A stretch of 64,000 bases of DNA from Pseudarthrobacter defluvii (GCF_030816725.1 NZ_JAUSYG010000001.1:3472001-3536000); one strand, 5' to 3'. Shown: positions 16,948 through 27,816, numbered from the stretch's first letter. Program-made: numbers and translations. The notes: generated by a model from the letters alone, not told the origin.

Positions 16948-18594
16948 GTGACCGACGGACCCCTGATCGTCCAAAGCGATAAGACCATCCTCCTCGAGGT
17001 GGACCACGAACTGGCCACCGAGGCGCGGCACGCCATTGCACCCTTCGCCGAGCTGGAACGTGCACCCGAGCACATGCACAGCTACCGGCTGACCCCGCTG
17101 GGCCTGTGGAACGCCAGGGCCGCCGGGCTGGACGCGGAAAAGGTGCTGGATGCGCTGCTGAAGTACTCCCGCTTCCCGGTGCCGCATTCGCTGCTGATCG
17201 ACATCGAGGAAACGATGTCCCGGTACGGCCGGCTGCGCCTCGAAAAAGACCCACGCCACGGGCTGGTCATGCGGACGGATGACTACCCCGTCCTGGAGGA
17301 AGTCATCCGGGCCAAGAAGATCGCGCCGTTGCTCGGGCCAAGGATCGACGGCGAAACCGTCGTGGTGCACGCCTCCCAGCGGGGACAGCTCAAGCAGCTG
17401 CTACTGAAGCTCGGCTGGCCCGCGGAGGACCTGGCCGGTTACGTGGACGGCACCCCGCACCTGATTTCGCTCAATGAGGACGGCTGGCAGCTCCGGCCCT
17501 ACCAGCGCCTGGCCAGTGAAAACTTCTTGGCTGGCGGCAGCGGAGTGGTTGTCCTGCCCTGCGGCGCGGGCAAGACCCTGGTGGGCGCCGCAGCCATGGC
17601 CACCGGTTCCACCACCACGCTGATCCTGGTCACCAACACCGTGGCCGCCCGGCAGTGGAAGGACGAACTGCTCAAGCGCACCTCCCTTACCGAGGACGAG
17701 GTGGGTGAATACTCCGGCGCCCTCAAGGAGGTGCGGCCGGTGACCATCGCCACCTACCAGGTGCTCACCACCAAGCGGGGCGGCATCTACCCGCACCTCG
17801 AACTGGTGGACGGCCACGACTGGGGACTGATCATCTATGACGAGGTCCACCTCCTTCCGGCACCCATTTTCAGGATGACCGCAGACCTGCAGGCCCGGCG
17901 GCGGCTTGGGCTGACCGCCACGCTGGTCCGGGAGGACGGGCGCGAGGGCGAGGTCTTCAGCCTGATCGGGCCGAAGCGGTATGACGCGCCCTGGAAGGAC
18001 ATCGAGTCGCAGGGCTACATCGCACCCGCGGACTGCGTGGAGGTCCGGGTGGACCTGCCCAAGGACGAACGGGTTGCCTACGCCATGGCCGATGACGCCG
18101 ACAAGTACCGCCTCTGCGCCACCTCCGAATCAAAGACCCTGGTGGTGGAGGAGCTGGTGGCCCGTCACGCCGGCGAGCAACTGCTGGTGATCGGCCAGTA
18201 CATTGACCAGCTGGATGAGCTCGGCGAGCGCCTGCAGGCACCGGTGATCAAGGGCGATACCACCGTCAAGGTACGCCAGAAGCTCTTTGACGCGTTCCGT
18301 GCCGGAGAGCTGCAGACCCTTGTGGTGTCCAAGGTGGCCAACTTTTCCATCGACCTGCCGGAAGCCTCGGTTGCCATCCAGGTGTCCGGTTCCTTCGGCT
18401 CGCGGCAGGAGGAAGCCCAGCGGCTGGGCCGGCTGCTGCGGCCCAAAAAGGACGGCAGGGCGGCGCGTTTCTACTCCCTCGTCGCACGGGACACCCTGGA
18501 CCAGGACTTCGCTGCCAAGCGCCAAAGGTTCCTCGCCGAGCAGGGCTACGCCTACCGGATCATGGATGCCAAGGACGTGCCGGCAGCCGACTAG
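16948..18594 (+). CDS. XPB-type DNA repair helicase (SF2, 3'-5')
   Basis: The 548-residue length matches known bacterial XPB proteins such as the mycobacterial one. These unwind DNA 3' to 5' using ATP and are thought to act in nucleotide excision repair or transcription-linked repair. It has an N-terminal damage-recognition-like domain (1-180), Walker A PCGAGKT at about 204-210, the DEVH box at 298-301, GLTATLVRED at 321-330, and motif VI QRLGRLLRPK at 491-500. The GTG start is preceded by AAAGGA 10 nt upstream. It follows the helicase-associated gene by 13 bp. Confidence 0.93.
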   Translation: MTDGPLIVQSDKTILLEVDHELATEARHAIAPFAELERAPEHMHSYRLTPLGLWNARAAGLDAEKVLDALLKYSRFPVPHSLLIDIEETMSRYGRLRLEKDPRHGLVMRTDDYPVLEEVIRAKKIAPLLGPRIDGETVVVHASQRGQLKQLLLKLGWPAEDLAGYVDGTPHLISLNEDGWQLRPYQRLASENFLAGGSGVVVLPCGAGKTLVGAAAMATGSTTTLILVTNTVAARQWKDELLKRTSLTEDEVGEYSGALKEVRPVTIATYQVLTTKRGGIYPHLELVDGHDWGLIIYDEVHLLPAPIFRMTADLQARRRLGLTATLVREDGREGEVFSLIGPKRYDAPWKDIESQGYIAPADCVEVRVDLPKDERVAYAMADDADKYRLCATSESKTLVVEELVARHAGEQLLVIGQYIDQLDELGERLQAPVIKGDTTVKVRQKLFDAFRAGELQTLVVSKVANFSIDLPEASVAIQVSGSFGSRQEEAQRLGRLLRPKKDGRAARFYSLVARDTLDQDFAAKRQRFLAEQGYAYRIMDAKDVPAAD

Positions 18595-18639
18595 GAATTC
18601 CCCTGTGCCGGTAGCGCTTCCGGCGTGCACACTGGAGGC

Positions 18640-19140
18640 ATGGGTACACGAATCATTCCCACGGCGCCGGGACCGGGGCAGGAATCGGTGTGGGACTACC
18701 CCCGGCCGCCCCGGATCGAACGCAGCAGCGAGCGCATCCGCATCGTCCTGGGCGGAGAGCTGATCCTCGACTCCACGGATTCGCTTCGGGTCCTTGAGAC
18801 AAGCCATCCGCCGGTGTACTACCTCCCGCTGTCGGCATTTGCCCCGGGGGCGCTGGAGCCCGCCTCGGGCAGCAGCTTCTGCGAGTTCAAGGGCGCGGCG
18901 AAGTACCTGACTGTCCGCGGCGGCGGGAAGGAAGCGGACAGCGCTGCGTGGTCCTATCCCGAGCCCGCCTCCGGTTTCGAGGCGCTTGCGGACCGGGTGG
19001 CCGTCTATCCGGGCAGGATGGACTACTGCGAGGTGGATGGTGAGCGGGTGACTGCCCAGCCCGGCAGGTTCTACGGCGGCTGGATCACCAGCCGGGTGGT
19101 GGGTCCCTTCAAAGGCGAACCCGGAACCATGGGCTGGTAG
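18640..19140 (+). CDS. DUF427 domain protein
   Basis: The 166-residue protein carries the DUF427 fold, a small beta-rich domain of unknown function with the typical HPPVYYLP motif and GRMDYCEVDG near the C-terminus. Other family members usually sit alone or near metabolic genes. The ATG used here has GGAGG only 1 nt upstream, so a GTG five codons earlier is an alternative start. It is followed by the two-component system but separated by about 70 bp, and I see no functional link. Confidence 0.82.
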   Translation: MGTRIIPTAPGPGQESVWDYPRPPRIERSSERIRIVLGGELILDSTDSLRVLETSHPPVYYLPLSAFAPGALEPASGSSFCEFKGAAKYLTVRGGGKEADSAAWSYPEPASGFEALADRVAVYPGRMDYCEVDGERVTAQPGRFYGGWITSRVVGPFKGEPGTMGW

Positions 19141-19212
19141 GCCAAGCGGACCAACACCGTGCTCACAACCAATATCCAGACAACTCCCAGAGACTGGGAG
19201 CATGATGGGAGC

Positions 19213-19923
19213 ATGAACAAGAACGGTCCAGAAGCCAGGCTGCTCGTCGTCGATGATGAACCCAACATCCGCGAGCTCCTCTCCACGTCATTGCGGTTCG
19301 CCGGCTTTGAAGTGGTCTCCGCCGCCAACGGCCGGGATGCCCTCGCCGCGGCCGATACCCACGCCCCTGACCTGGCCGTGCTGGACGTCATGCTCCCGGA
19401 CATGGACGGCTTCACCGTGACCCGCCGGCTCCGCGCGTCCGGAAAGCACTTCCCCGTCCTCTTCCTGACCGCCAAGGACGACACCGAGGACAAAGTCACA
19501 GGCCTGACCGTGGGCGGGGACGACTACGTCACCAAGCCCTTCAGCCTTGACGAGGTGGTGGCCCGCATCCGGGCCGTGCTCCGCCGGACCCAGCCCCTGC
19601 TGGACGATGATGCGGTGATCCGCGTTGATGACCTGGAGCTCGACGACGACGCCCACGAAGTGCGGCGCGGCGGCACTGTCATCGAGCTCTCCCCCACCGA
19701 GTTCAAGCTGCTGCGCTACCTCATGCTCAATCCCAACCGGGTGCTGTCCAAGTCGCAGATCCTTGACCACGTCTGGGAGTACAACTTCAACGGCGATGCC
19801 TCCATCGTGGAGTCCTACATCTCCTACCTGCGGCGGAAAGTGGACATCGACCCCGACGCGCCCGCCCTCATCCAGACCAAGCGCGGCGTGGGCTACGTGC
19901 TCCGGACGGCTGAAAAGCGCTGA
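19213..19923 (+). CDS. OmpR/PhoB-family response regulator, PhoP-like
   Basis: The 236-residue protein has an N-terminal receiver domain with the phosphorylated Asp58 in LAVLDVMLPDMDG, the acidic pocket VVDDEPN, and the conserved lysine in DDYVTKPFSLDEV. A C-terminal OmpR winged helix carries ELSPTEFKLLRYLMLNPNRV and SYISYLRRKVD. The receiver strongly resembles mycobacterial PhoP (FLTAKD, GLTVGGDDYVTKPFSL). It probably controls envelope, phosphate or stress genes. It is followed after 2 bp by its sensor kinase. The ATG is preceded by GATGGGAG. Confidence 0.92.
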   Translation: MNKNGPEARLLVVDDEPNIRELLSTSLRFAGFEVVSAANGRDALAAADTHAPDLAVLDVMLPDMDGFTVTRRLRASGKHFPVLFLTAKDDTEDKVTGLTVGGDDYVTKPFSLDEVVARIRAVLRRTQPLLDDDAVIRVDDLELDDDAHEVRRGGTVIELSPTEFKLLRYLMLNPNRVLSKSQILDHVWEYNFNGDASIVESYISYLRRKVDIDPDAPALIQTKRGVGYVLRTAEKR

Positions 19924-19925
19924 CC

Positions 19926-21428
19926 TTGCTGAAGCGGTGGAAGTCGGCCTCACTCAGGTCGCAGCTGGTGGCCATGATCATGGCCCTGCTGATCGTGGCC
20001 CTGACGGTGACCGGAGCGGTGACCCTGACGTTGCTCCACAGCTACCTCCAGGGCCAGGTGGACGACAAACTGGATGCCGCCGTCGACTCTGCCCGGAAGC
20101 AGCGCTCGTTCACCCAGCTCCAGGCACCCAGCTCGATCCCCACCGACTATTCCCTGATGCTCTTCGCCCCCGGCGAGCAGCCGTACACGTTCGGCGGGGA
20201 CCCTGACGAGCACCCGGACATCACCAACATCACCGTGGAGCAGGCGCAGGCGCTCCAGCTGGTTCCTTTCCAGGTCCGCGGGACGGACGGCGAAAACTGG
20301 CGGGTAGTGGCGGTGACGGTCCAGAATGGGCCCACCACGTCCGTGGTGGTGATCGGGCTGCCGCTGGAGAGCGTCGACGATGTCCTCAAGCATGCCACCC
20401 TGGTGGTCACCGGGGTGGGCCTGCTGACCCTGCTGCTGGCTTCGCTCATTGCGAGCTGGACCGTGTCGCGGTCCTTCCGGCCGCTGGCCAGGGTGGAAAA
20501 AACAGCTGCCGCCATTGCCGCCGGCGACCTCTCCCGCCGCGTGGAAGTGGAAAACCCTGCCACCGAGCTGGGCCGGCTGAGCAGTTCCCTGAACGCCATG
20601 CTGGCCCACATCGAAACCGCATTCGCCGCGCGGACCGCCTCGGAGGCAAGGATGCGCCGCTTCGCCGCCGACGCCTCCCACGAGTTGCGCACTCCCCTGG
20701 TGACCATCCGCGGGTTCTCCGAGCTGTACCGCCACGGCGCCCTGGCCACCGACCAGGACGTGGCCACAGCCATGGGCCGGATCGAAAGCGAAGCCAAGCG
20801 CATGGGCTCCATGGTCGAGGACCTGCTCCTGCTGGCCCGCCTCGATGAGCAGCGGCCCCTGCAGCAAAAGCCGGTGGACCTGCAGTTGGTTGCCCATGAC
20901 GCAGTTGTCGACACCCAGGCCAGCGACCGTTCCAGGGCAATATCCCTGACCGGGCTCGACGGCGGCCCGGCCTCCCCGGCCCCGGTCCTTGGCGATGAGG
21001 CCAAGCTGCGGCAGGTGGTGGGCAACCTGGTGGGCAATGCCCTGCGCTACACCCCCGAGGGCAGCCCCATCGAACTCGCCGTCGGGGTCCGCGGAAGCGA
21101 CGGCGGGGCACGGTCCGTCATCGAAGTCCGGGACCATGGGCCGGGCATTTCGGATGAGGATGCCGCAAAGGTCTTTGAACGCTTCTACCGCGCGGACACC
21201 TCCCGGACCAGGGAGACCGGCGGCAGCGGCCTGGGGCTGGCCATCGTGGCAGCAATCGTGGGCTCCCACGGCGGCTCCGTCCGGGTGGAAAAGACCGACG
21301 GCGGCGGCGCGACCCTGGTGGTCAGCCTTCCGCGGCGTGACGACACAACAGGCAGCGACGGCGAGGACGCCGCTGACGACGATGTCGCCCCGGCGAAGGG
21401 CAGTGACGGATCGGTTATCCACATATAG
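19926..21428 (+). CDS. Membrane sensor histidine kinase, partner of the PhoP-like regulator
   Basis: The 500-residue kinase has two membrane helices (about 15-36 and 157-180) flanking an extracellular sensor region of about 120 residues. A HAMP linker (about 181-233), a HisKA domain with phospho-acceptor His252 in ASHELRTPLV, and a HATPase domain with NALRYTPEG, DHGPGIS and GGSGLGLAIV follow. The tail is acidic and disordered. The start is a TTG 2 bp after the regulator's stop, implying coupled translation. The signal sensed is unknown. Confidence 0.92.
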   Translation: MLKRWKSASLRSQLVAMIMALLIVALTVTGAVTLTLLHSYLQGQVDDKLDAAVDSARKQRSFTQLQAPSSIPTDYSLMLFAPGEQPYTFGGDPDEHPDITNITVEQAQALQLVPFQVRGTDGENWRVVAVTVQNGPTTSVVVIGLPLESVDDVLKHATLVVTGVGLLTLLLASLIASWTVSRSFRPLARVEKTAAAIAAGDLSRRVEVENPATELGRLSSSLNAMLAHIETAFAARTASEARMRRFAADASHELRTPLVTIRGFSELYRHGALATDQDVATAMGRIESEAKRMGSMVEDLLLLARLDEQRPLQQKPVDLQLVAHDAVVDTQASDRSRAISLTGLDGGPASPAPVLGDEAKLRQVVGNLVGNALRYTPEGSPIELAVGVRGSDGGARSVIEVRDHGPGISDEDAAKVFERFYRADTSRTRETGGSGLGLAIVAAIVGSHGGSVRVEKTDGGGATLVVSLPRRDDTTGSDGEDAADDDVAPAKGSDGSVIHI

Positions 21429-21536
21429 CCACTGGTCAGTGGTCCCGGGGTGCGGCTGCTCCATAGGCTCGTCCCAGCAGCCCGGATCCACCGGGCGTGG
21501 GACTCCCAGGGACCCGCCGTATCGAGAGGCACAGCC

Positions 21537-21824
21537 ATGAGCATTATTTCCGTCGACACCGAGTTGCTGCAGCTGAAGTCCGCCAATGTCCAGGCCACAG
21601 TTGATCGCATCAGTGCGGACGTGCAGACCATGAAGCGGGGCCTGGACGAACTGCAGGGCTCGTGGCGCGGTTCCGCAGCCACCAATTTCCAGGCACTCAT
21701 CACCGAATGGACCATGACCCAGGGCCGCGTGGAAGCTTCACTGGCCTCCATCAATGCGGCCCTGGCCTCTGCCGCCGCCACCTATGCCCAGGCAGAGCAG
21801 GGCAACACGCAGCGGTTCAGCTGA
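21537..21824 (+). CDS. WXG100-family (EsxA-like) small protein
   Basis: At 95 residues this is a typical WXG100 helical hairpin: two long amphipathic helices with the turn motif SWRG at about residues 41-44. These proteins are usually dimeric substrates of type VII (ESX) secretion. No EccC, EccD or other secretion gene is nearby and there is only one copy, so it may form a homodimer exported by machinery elsewhere. GAGAGG lies 8 nt before the ATG. It sits convergent with the RNase HI gene, 8 bp away. Confidence 0.88.
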   Translation: MSIISVDTELLQLKSANVQATVDRISADVQTMKRGLDELQGSWRGSAATNFQALITEWTMTQGRVEASLASINAALASAAATYAQAEQGNTQRFS

Positions 21825-21832
21825 ACCTCCGG

Positions 21833-22969
21833 CTAGGCCTCAGGCGTCCCTTGGTGGAACCGCAGCCGCCACCGGCCGCCGTCGAGGACCCACAGCGAGC
21901 TGCGGAGCGTGGTGCCGGACCGGGCGAAGTTCCGGTACGTCAGCAGGACCGCGCCGGGGCCGATGCGGTCTGCGCCCAAGATTTCGATGTCGGTCCGTTC
22001 CCCGGGGTCCTCTTCAAGGGCCATCATCATGGCGTCCCGCGTCCAGACCCTTCCCGAGCTGCCGATCTCCATGAAGTCCGGGTGGAGAAGGACGGCGGTC
22101 CGGCCGATATCCCCGCGCACCAGGGGTCCCAGGAGCTCGCGTTCGAGCTCCTCCACCAAGGCCTCCGGCGGGATGGAGCCGGCCTGCTGCGTTGCCTCGG
22201 CCACTTCAAGGGCCTCGTTGTCCAGTTCGCTGAAAAGGTCCAGCTCGTCGAAGGCCGACACAGGCTCGGGCGCTGCCCTGCGCCGGTTGCCTGCGCCTGC
22301 GCCAGCAGGAACATCCCCGCCAGCTGCTGCTGCCGGACGCGCTTCCGCCGGGCGCGCTTCCGCCGGACGCTTCGGGGAAGCAGTGGGGATATCCAGGGTG
22401 GCCGGGGGGAGCCCCACACCGGACGGCGCCTGCCTGTCCAGCGCAGGTCCGGATGCGTCCGGGCGTTGTGAGGCGGCGTGCTGGCTGCCCGGGTGGTGCG
22501 CGCCGGGGAATCCAGGGCCGGAGCGTGCTGCCACTCCCTGCTGGTACGCCGTGGCCGCAGCCCTTGCCCGTTCATCGGCAGCCTCGTTGAGGTCATGCCC
22601 TGCGTGGCCCTTGACCCATTCAAACGTGTAGGTGCGGCCCGCCAGTTCGCGGTCGAGTTCCTTCAGCAGCTCCACATTCAGGACAGGCTTTCCGTCGGCC
22701 TTGCGCCACCCCTTCCGTTTCCACCCCGGCATCCACTTGGTGATGGAGTTGATGACGTACTGGCTGTCACACAGGATGCGCAGGTCCTCCCCGGGCATAT
22801 GCGCGGTGGCACGCAAAAGATCAAGGACAGCCATCAGCTCTCCTTGATTGTTGGTCCCGTGCGGCCAGCCGCCGGCCCGCCAGCAATCGTCATTTACGTA
22901 CCAGGCCCAGCCCGCCGGGCCAGGGTTTCCCAAGGCCGAACCGTCAGCCGCTGCAGTAATCGTCACCAA
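21833..22969 (-). CDS. rnhA: Ribonuclease HI fused to a DUF4440/NTF2-like domain
   Basis: Residues 1-140 form a complete type I RNase H that removes the RNA strand of RNA-DNA hybrids. Its four catalytic acids are Asp9 (AADGSA), Glu44 (NNQGELMA), Asp68 (LCDSQYV) and Asp132 (NEAADERA). A linker of about 120 residues follows, rich in Pro, Ala and Arg with a repeated PAEAR unit. The last 115 residues (LERELLGPLVRGDIGRTAVL, then VWTRDAMMMAL and RWRLRFHQGT) look like a DUF4440/SnoaL cone fold. Plain RNase HI is about 150 residues, so this is a true fusion. The role of the second domain is unknown. Confidence 0.88.
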   Translation of the reverse strand: MVTITAAADGSALGNPGPAGWAWYVNDDCWRAGGWPHGTNNQGELMAVLDLLRATAHMPGEDLRILCDSQYVINSITKWMPGWKRKGWRKADGKPVLNVELLKELDRELAGRTYTFEWVKGHAGHDLNEAADERARAAATAYQQGVAARSGPGFPGAHHPGSQHAASQRPDASGPALDRQAPSGVGLPPATLDIPTASPKRPAEARPAEARPAAAAGGDVPAGAGAGNRRRAAPEPVSAFDELDLFSELDNEALEVAEATQQAGSIPPEALVEELERELLGPLVRGDIGRTAVLLHPDFMEIGSSGRVWTRDAMMMALEEDPGERTDIEILGADRIGPGAVLLTYRNFARSGTTLRSSLWVLDGGRWRLRFHQGTPEA

Positions 22970-23152
22970 TCCATCCTGCCAGAAGCAACAGACAATCGGC
23001 TGCGGCGGCTGGGGCAGCCTTCGCTGGGCCTGCTACGGATACCGGCGCGCCCCCGACCCGGAGTCACCTGCCGGGATGGCACGGCGGGAAAACGCTTACC
23101 CAAATATCTTGACGGGAACACCAGCCGCACGGAAGAATCGCAACATCCCTTA

Positions 23153-23166
23153 AGAAAGCGGTTTCT
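23153..23166 (+). promoter_or_regulatory. Candidate LacI-type operator upstream of sugar-binding lipoprotein
   Basis: AGAAAGCGGTTTCT is a 14-bp palindrome (6 of 7 positions paired) with the central CG typical of LacI-family operators. It lies 66 bp upstream of the binding-protein start in a 262-bp gap. A second inverted repeat, GCCCCTA/TAGGGGGC, lies between it and the gene. No regulator is adjacent, so assignment is tentative. Confidence 0.45.
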
Positions 23167-23231
23167 CATACGTGCACCGCCCCTAACCTCCATAGGGGGC
23201 AGCGCCAGGAAACCTACCGGAAGGAACATCA

Positions 23232-24542
23232 ATGACGATTCCAGTCGTAAGCCGGCGCAGCTTCCAGTTCGGTGCTGCCGCGCTGGCCCTGTCCATCCTG
23301 GCAACGGGCTGCGGAGCCCCGGGAGGCTCCGGCGACAGCGGCCAGGTGACCCTGCGCTTCGCCTGGTGGGGCAACGAATACCTGAACGGACAGACGGACA
23401 AGGTCATCGCCGCGTTTGAAGCATCCCACCCCAACATCAAGATCAAGGCCGAACCTGGCGAGTGGTCCAGCTACTGGGACAAGCTGGCAACAAAAACCGC
23501 CGCGAACGATGCGCCGGACGTCATCCAGATGGACCAAAAATACATTGCCGAATACGGCGGCCGCGGCGCGCTGCTGGACCTGTCCAAGCAAGACGGAATC
23601 GACACGTCAAAACTGGACAAGGAAGCGCTTGCCTCCGGCCAGTACGACGGCAAACAGTACGGACTGAGCACCGGCCAGAATGCCTACGTCATCATGGCCA
23701 ACACCAAGGTGTTTGAAGCGGCGGGTGTTCCCGTTCCGGACGACAAGACGTGGACGTGGAAGGACTTCATGAACACCGCGTCGAAGATCAGCGCCGCAGG
23801 CGACGGGAAGAACTACGGAGCTGCGTACGGCAGCAACGAGGCTGACCTGATCATCTGGCTGCGCCAGCACGGGGAGAACCTGTACTCCGAGGACGGCAAG
23901 CTCGACTTTGAGGCCGCTACGGCTGCGTCCTTCTGGGAGCGACTCAAGGAACAGCGTGATTCCAAGGCCAGCCCGCCGGCCACGGTGGCCACGGAGGACG
24001 CCGGGGCCGGCCTGGAGGAAAGCCTTTTCGGGACAAACCGGGTGGGCATGGCCTGGTGGTGGACCAATCAGCTTGGTTCGCTTGAAGCCACCACCGGCAG
24101 CAGCATCAAAATGCTGCGCGCCCCGAGCGTCGACGGCGCATCGGCCAAGAACGGCATGTACTACAAGCCCACCATGTTCTGGTCTGCCTCCTCCCGCTCG
24201 AAGCATCCCCAGCAGGCTGCTGAGTTCATCAATTACCTCACCAACAGCCCGGAGGCCGGGGCCATCCTCATGACGGACAGGGGCGTGCCCACCAACAGCG
24301 AGATCGTCGCGGACATCACGCCCTCGCTGAAGCCGGCGGACACCACGGTGGTGAACTTCCTGAAGGACATCGCGCCGGACATCAAAGACGCGCCGCCGGT
24401 GCCGCCCGTGGGCGCGGGAAGCGTCCAGAATGTGATCAAGCGCTACACGGATGAAGTGCTGTATGACCGGCTGACGCCCCAGGCGGCAGCGGAAGCCTTC
24501 AAGAAGGAAGTCCAGGGGATGCTGGACTCGGCCCGAAAGTAA
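23232..24542 (+). CDS. Orphan extracellular sugar-binding lipoprotein (ABC transporter, family 1)
   Basis: The 436-residue protein is a solute-binding protein of the maltose/oligosaccharide type. The signal peptide has a twin-arginine start (SRRSFQFG), a hydrophobic core and the lipobox LATGC (Cys at about residue 21). Export may therefore be by the Tat pathway, with lipid anchoring outside. The mature part opens with VTLRFAWWGNEYLNGQT and includes PDVIQMDQKYIAEY. No permease or ATPase genes are next to it, so it must serve a transporter elsewhere, possibly with a shared MsiK-type ATPase. A LacI-like operator upstream suggests sugar control. Confidence 0.9.
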   Translation: MTIPVVSRRSFQFGAAALALSILATGCGAPGGSGDSGQVTLRFAWWGNEYLNGQTDKVIAAFEASHPNIKIKAEPGEWSSYWDKLATKTAANDAPDVIQMDQKYIAEYGGRGALLDLSKQDGIDTSKLDKEALASGQYDGKQYGLSTGQNAYVIMANTKVFEAAGVPVPDDKTWTWKDFMNTASKISAAGDGKNYGAAYGSNEADLIIWLRQHGENLYSEDGKLDFEAATAASFWERLKEQRDSKASPPATVATEDAGAGLEESLFGTNRVGMAWWWTNQLGSLEATTGSSIKMLRAPSVDGASAKNGMYYKPTMFWSASSRSKHPQQAAEFINYLTNSPEAGAILMTDRGVPTNSEIVADITPSLKPADTTVVNFLKDIAPDIKDAPPVPPVGAGSVQNVIKRYTDEVLYDRLTPQAAAEAFKKEVQGMLDSARK

Positions 24543-24555
24543 TTTCCGCCAACCA

Positions 24556-24590
24556 AAAATGCGGCCCCTCACAACGAGGGGCCGCATTTT
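24556..24590. terminator. Bidirectional terminator between the sugar-binding lipoprotein and groEL
   Basis: A perfect 15-bp stem AAAATGCGGCCCCTC/GAGGGGCCGCATTTT with a 5-nt loop has T-rich tails in both directions. It lies 13 nt past the lipoprotein stop and 32 nt past the groEL stop, so it serves both convergent genes. Confidence 0.92.
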
Positions 24591-24621
24591 GTTTGGCGGG
24601 AGGGTTTTCCTGGCCGGGAGA

Positions 24622-26497
<1,876 letters not shown>

Positions 26498-26547
26498 CGA
26501 TAAGACGCCGGACGGGAGCCTGGCTTCGGCGGCTTCGCCCAGGGCGA

Positions 26548-27816
26548 TCAGCCGGAGCGGCCAACTGTTTCATGCCCGGTGGGGCTGGGGTTATTGTCTG
26601 CGCCGTAGGTGAAGACGGAAAAGGCCGCCGAGGTGATGTCCCCGTTGGAATCAAAGGCAACCGGGCCGGATTCGCCGTCGTAATCAATGTCCGGGCCGGC
26701 GGCAAGGCCGCCCAGGCACTCCTTGTAACTCCGGCAGGGGGCGGATGGCGTGCCGGCACCCGGAGCCGCCGTCCCGCCCGACACCGGAATGAGGTTCGCG
26801 GCGATGGAGCGCCCGGCGTCATCCTGGGCGCGGGCCGCGGCCAGCGCCGCCAGCGTCACGGCGTCATAGGTTTCAGCAGCGTAGGAGAGATCTTTCAGGG
26901 ACGGGTCCACGGCCAGCAGTTTGCCCTGGAAAGCAGCCGAGGGCAGCTGGCCGGGAACGACGGCGCGGGCGCCTTCCAGGATCCGGGACGGCAGCCCGGA
27001 ACCGTAGCGGGCGAAGGCACCGTCGCTGAGGATGACCTTCGAACCGCTGAGGCCGGCGTTGTGGAGCTCAGCCAACGCGGCCCGCGCGCCGTCGCGGGCA
27101 ACCAGGACGACGGCGTCCGGCCCGGCCTGGGCGGCAGAGCGTGCGGCTTCGGCGGCATCGCCCGGCTTGAAGCCCACCCCGGGCAGGACCTTGAGTCCGG
27201 ACTGTTGGGCAGCTTCCTTGACGGCAGCCGACAGGTCCTTGCCGTAGGAACCGTCCTGGTAGAGCACGCCGATGCTGGCGGCGCCGGCGTCCTTGGCGAG
27301 TTTGGCCAGGACCGGCCCTTGTGCGACGTCGGCTGCGGCGGTGCGGAAATAGTAGCCGCCGCTGGCGCTCGTGGAGAGGGCGGCAGCGGTGTTGGCCGGG
27401 GAGATGAGCGGCACATGGGCACCGGCGAGGACGTCCAGGGCAGCAGTTGCATGGCTGGAGTCGGTGGGTCCGATGGCAACGTCTGCTTTGGCAGCGGCCA
27501 GGTCCTTGGCCTGGGCTGCGGTGTCCTGGTCCGGGTGCACCGGAAGCAGTTCCACAGGGCGGCCTTTGTGGCCGCCGACGGCGTTGATGTCGTGGATGGC
27601 CAGTTTTGCCGCGGCCAGCTGGGGTGCGTTGAGGAACGCGTTGTCGCCGGTGTTATCAAGGATCAGCCCTACCCGGAGGACGCCGTCGCCGGAGGCTTCT
27701 GCGGGCTCTGTCCTGGCGTTGCCGCCGGTGCCGGTGCAGGCCGTCATTGAAAGAAGGCCTGCCAGGGAAACGGCGAGCGCGGCACTGGCGCGGGCCGGGG
27801 ATCGGTAAACCGGCAT
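26548..27816 (-). CDS. Branched-chain amino acid-type (LivK-like) binding lipoprotein
   Basis: The 422-residue protein is a periplasmic-binding-fold type 1 receptor. It starts with a signal peptide and a lipobox (SMTACTG, Cys at about 27). The mature region has LRVGLILDNTGDNAFLNAP, typical of leucine/amide-binding proteins. No permease or ATPase is adjacent. The ATG overlaps the TGA of the cold-shock gene by one base (TGATG), so it is likely translated by coupling; a GTG codon just upstream is an alternative start. The ligand is unknown. Confidence 0.87.
   Translation of the reverse strand: MPVYRSPARASAALAVSLAGLLSMTACTGTGGNARTEPAEASGDGVLRVGLILDNTGDNAFLNAPQLAAAKLAIHDINAVGGHKGRPVELLPVHPDQDTAAQAKDLAAAKADVAIGPTDSSHATAALDVLAGAHVPLISPANTAAALSTSASGGYYFRTAAADVAQGPVLAKLAKDAGAASIGVLYQDGSYGKDLSAAVKEAAQQSGLKVLPGVGFKPGDAAEAARSAAQAGPDAVVLVARDGARAALAELHNAGLSGSKVILSDGAFARYGSGLPSRILEGARAVVPGQLPSAAFQGKLLAVDPSLKDLSYAAETYDAVTLAALAAARAQDDAGRSIAANLIPVSGGTAAPGAGTPSAPCRSYKECLGGLAAGPDIDYDGESGPVAFDSNGDITSAAFSVFTYGADNNPSPTGHETVGRSG

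Noticed and set aside
19950..21491. Open frame of 513 codons antisense to the sensor kinase
   Set aside because: The kinase on the plus strand has all its motifs, and the antisense product is low-complexity Gly/His/Gln-rich.
22310..22370. Repeated PAEAR units as a separate gene or tandem repeat array
   Set aside because: They are part of the linker in the RNase HI fusion and only two or three units long.
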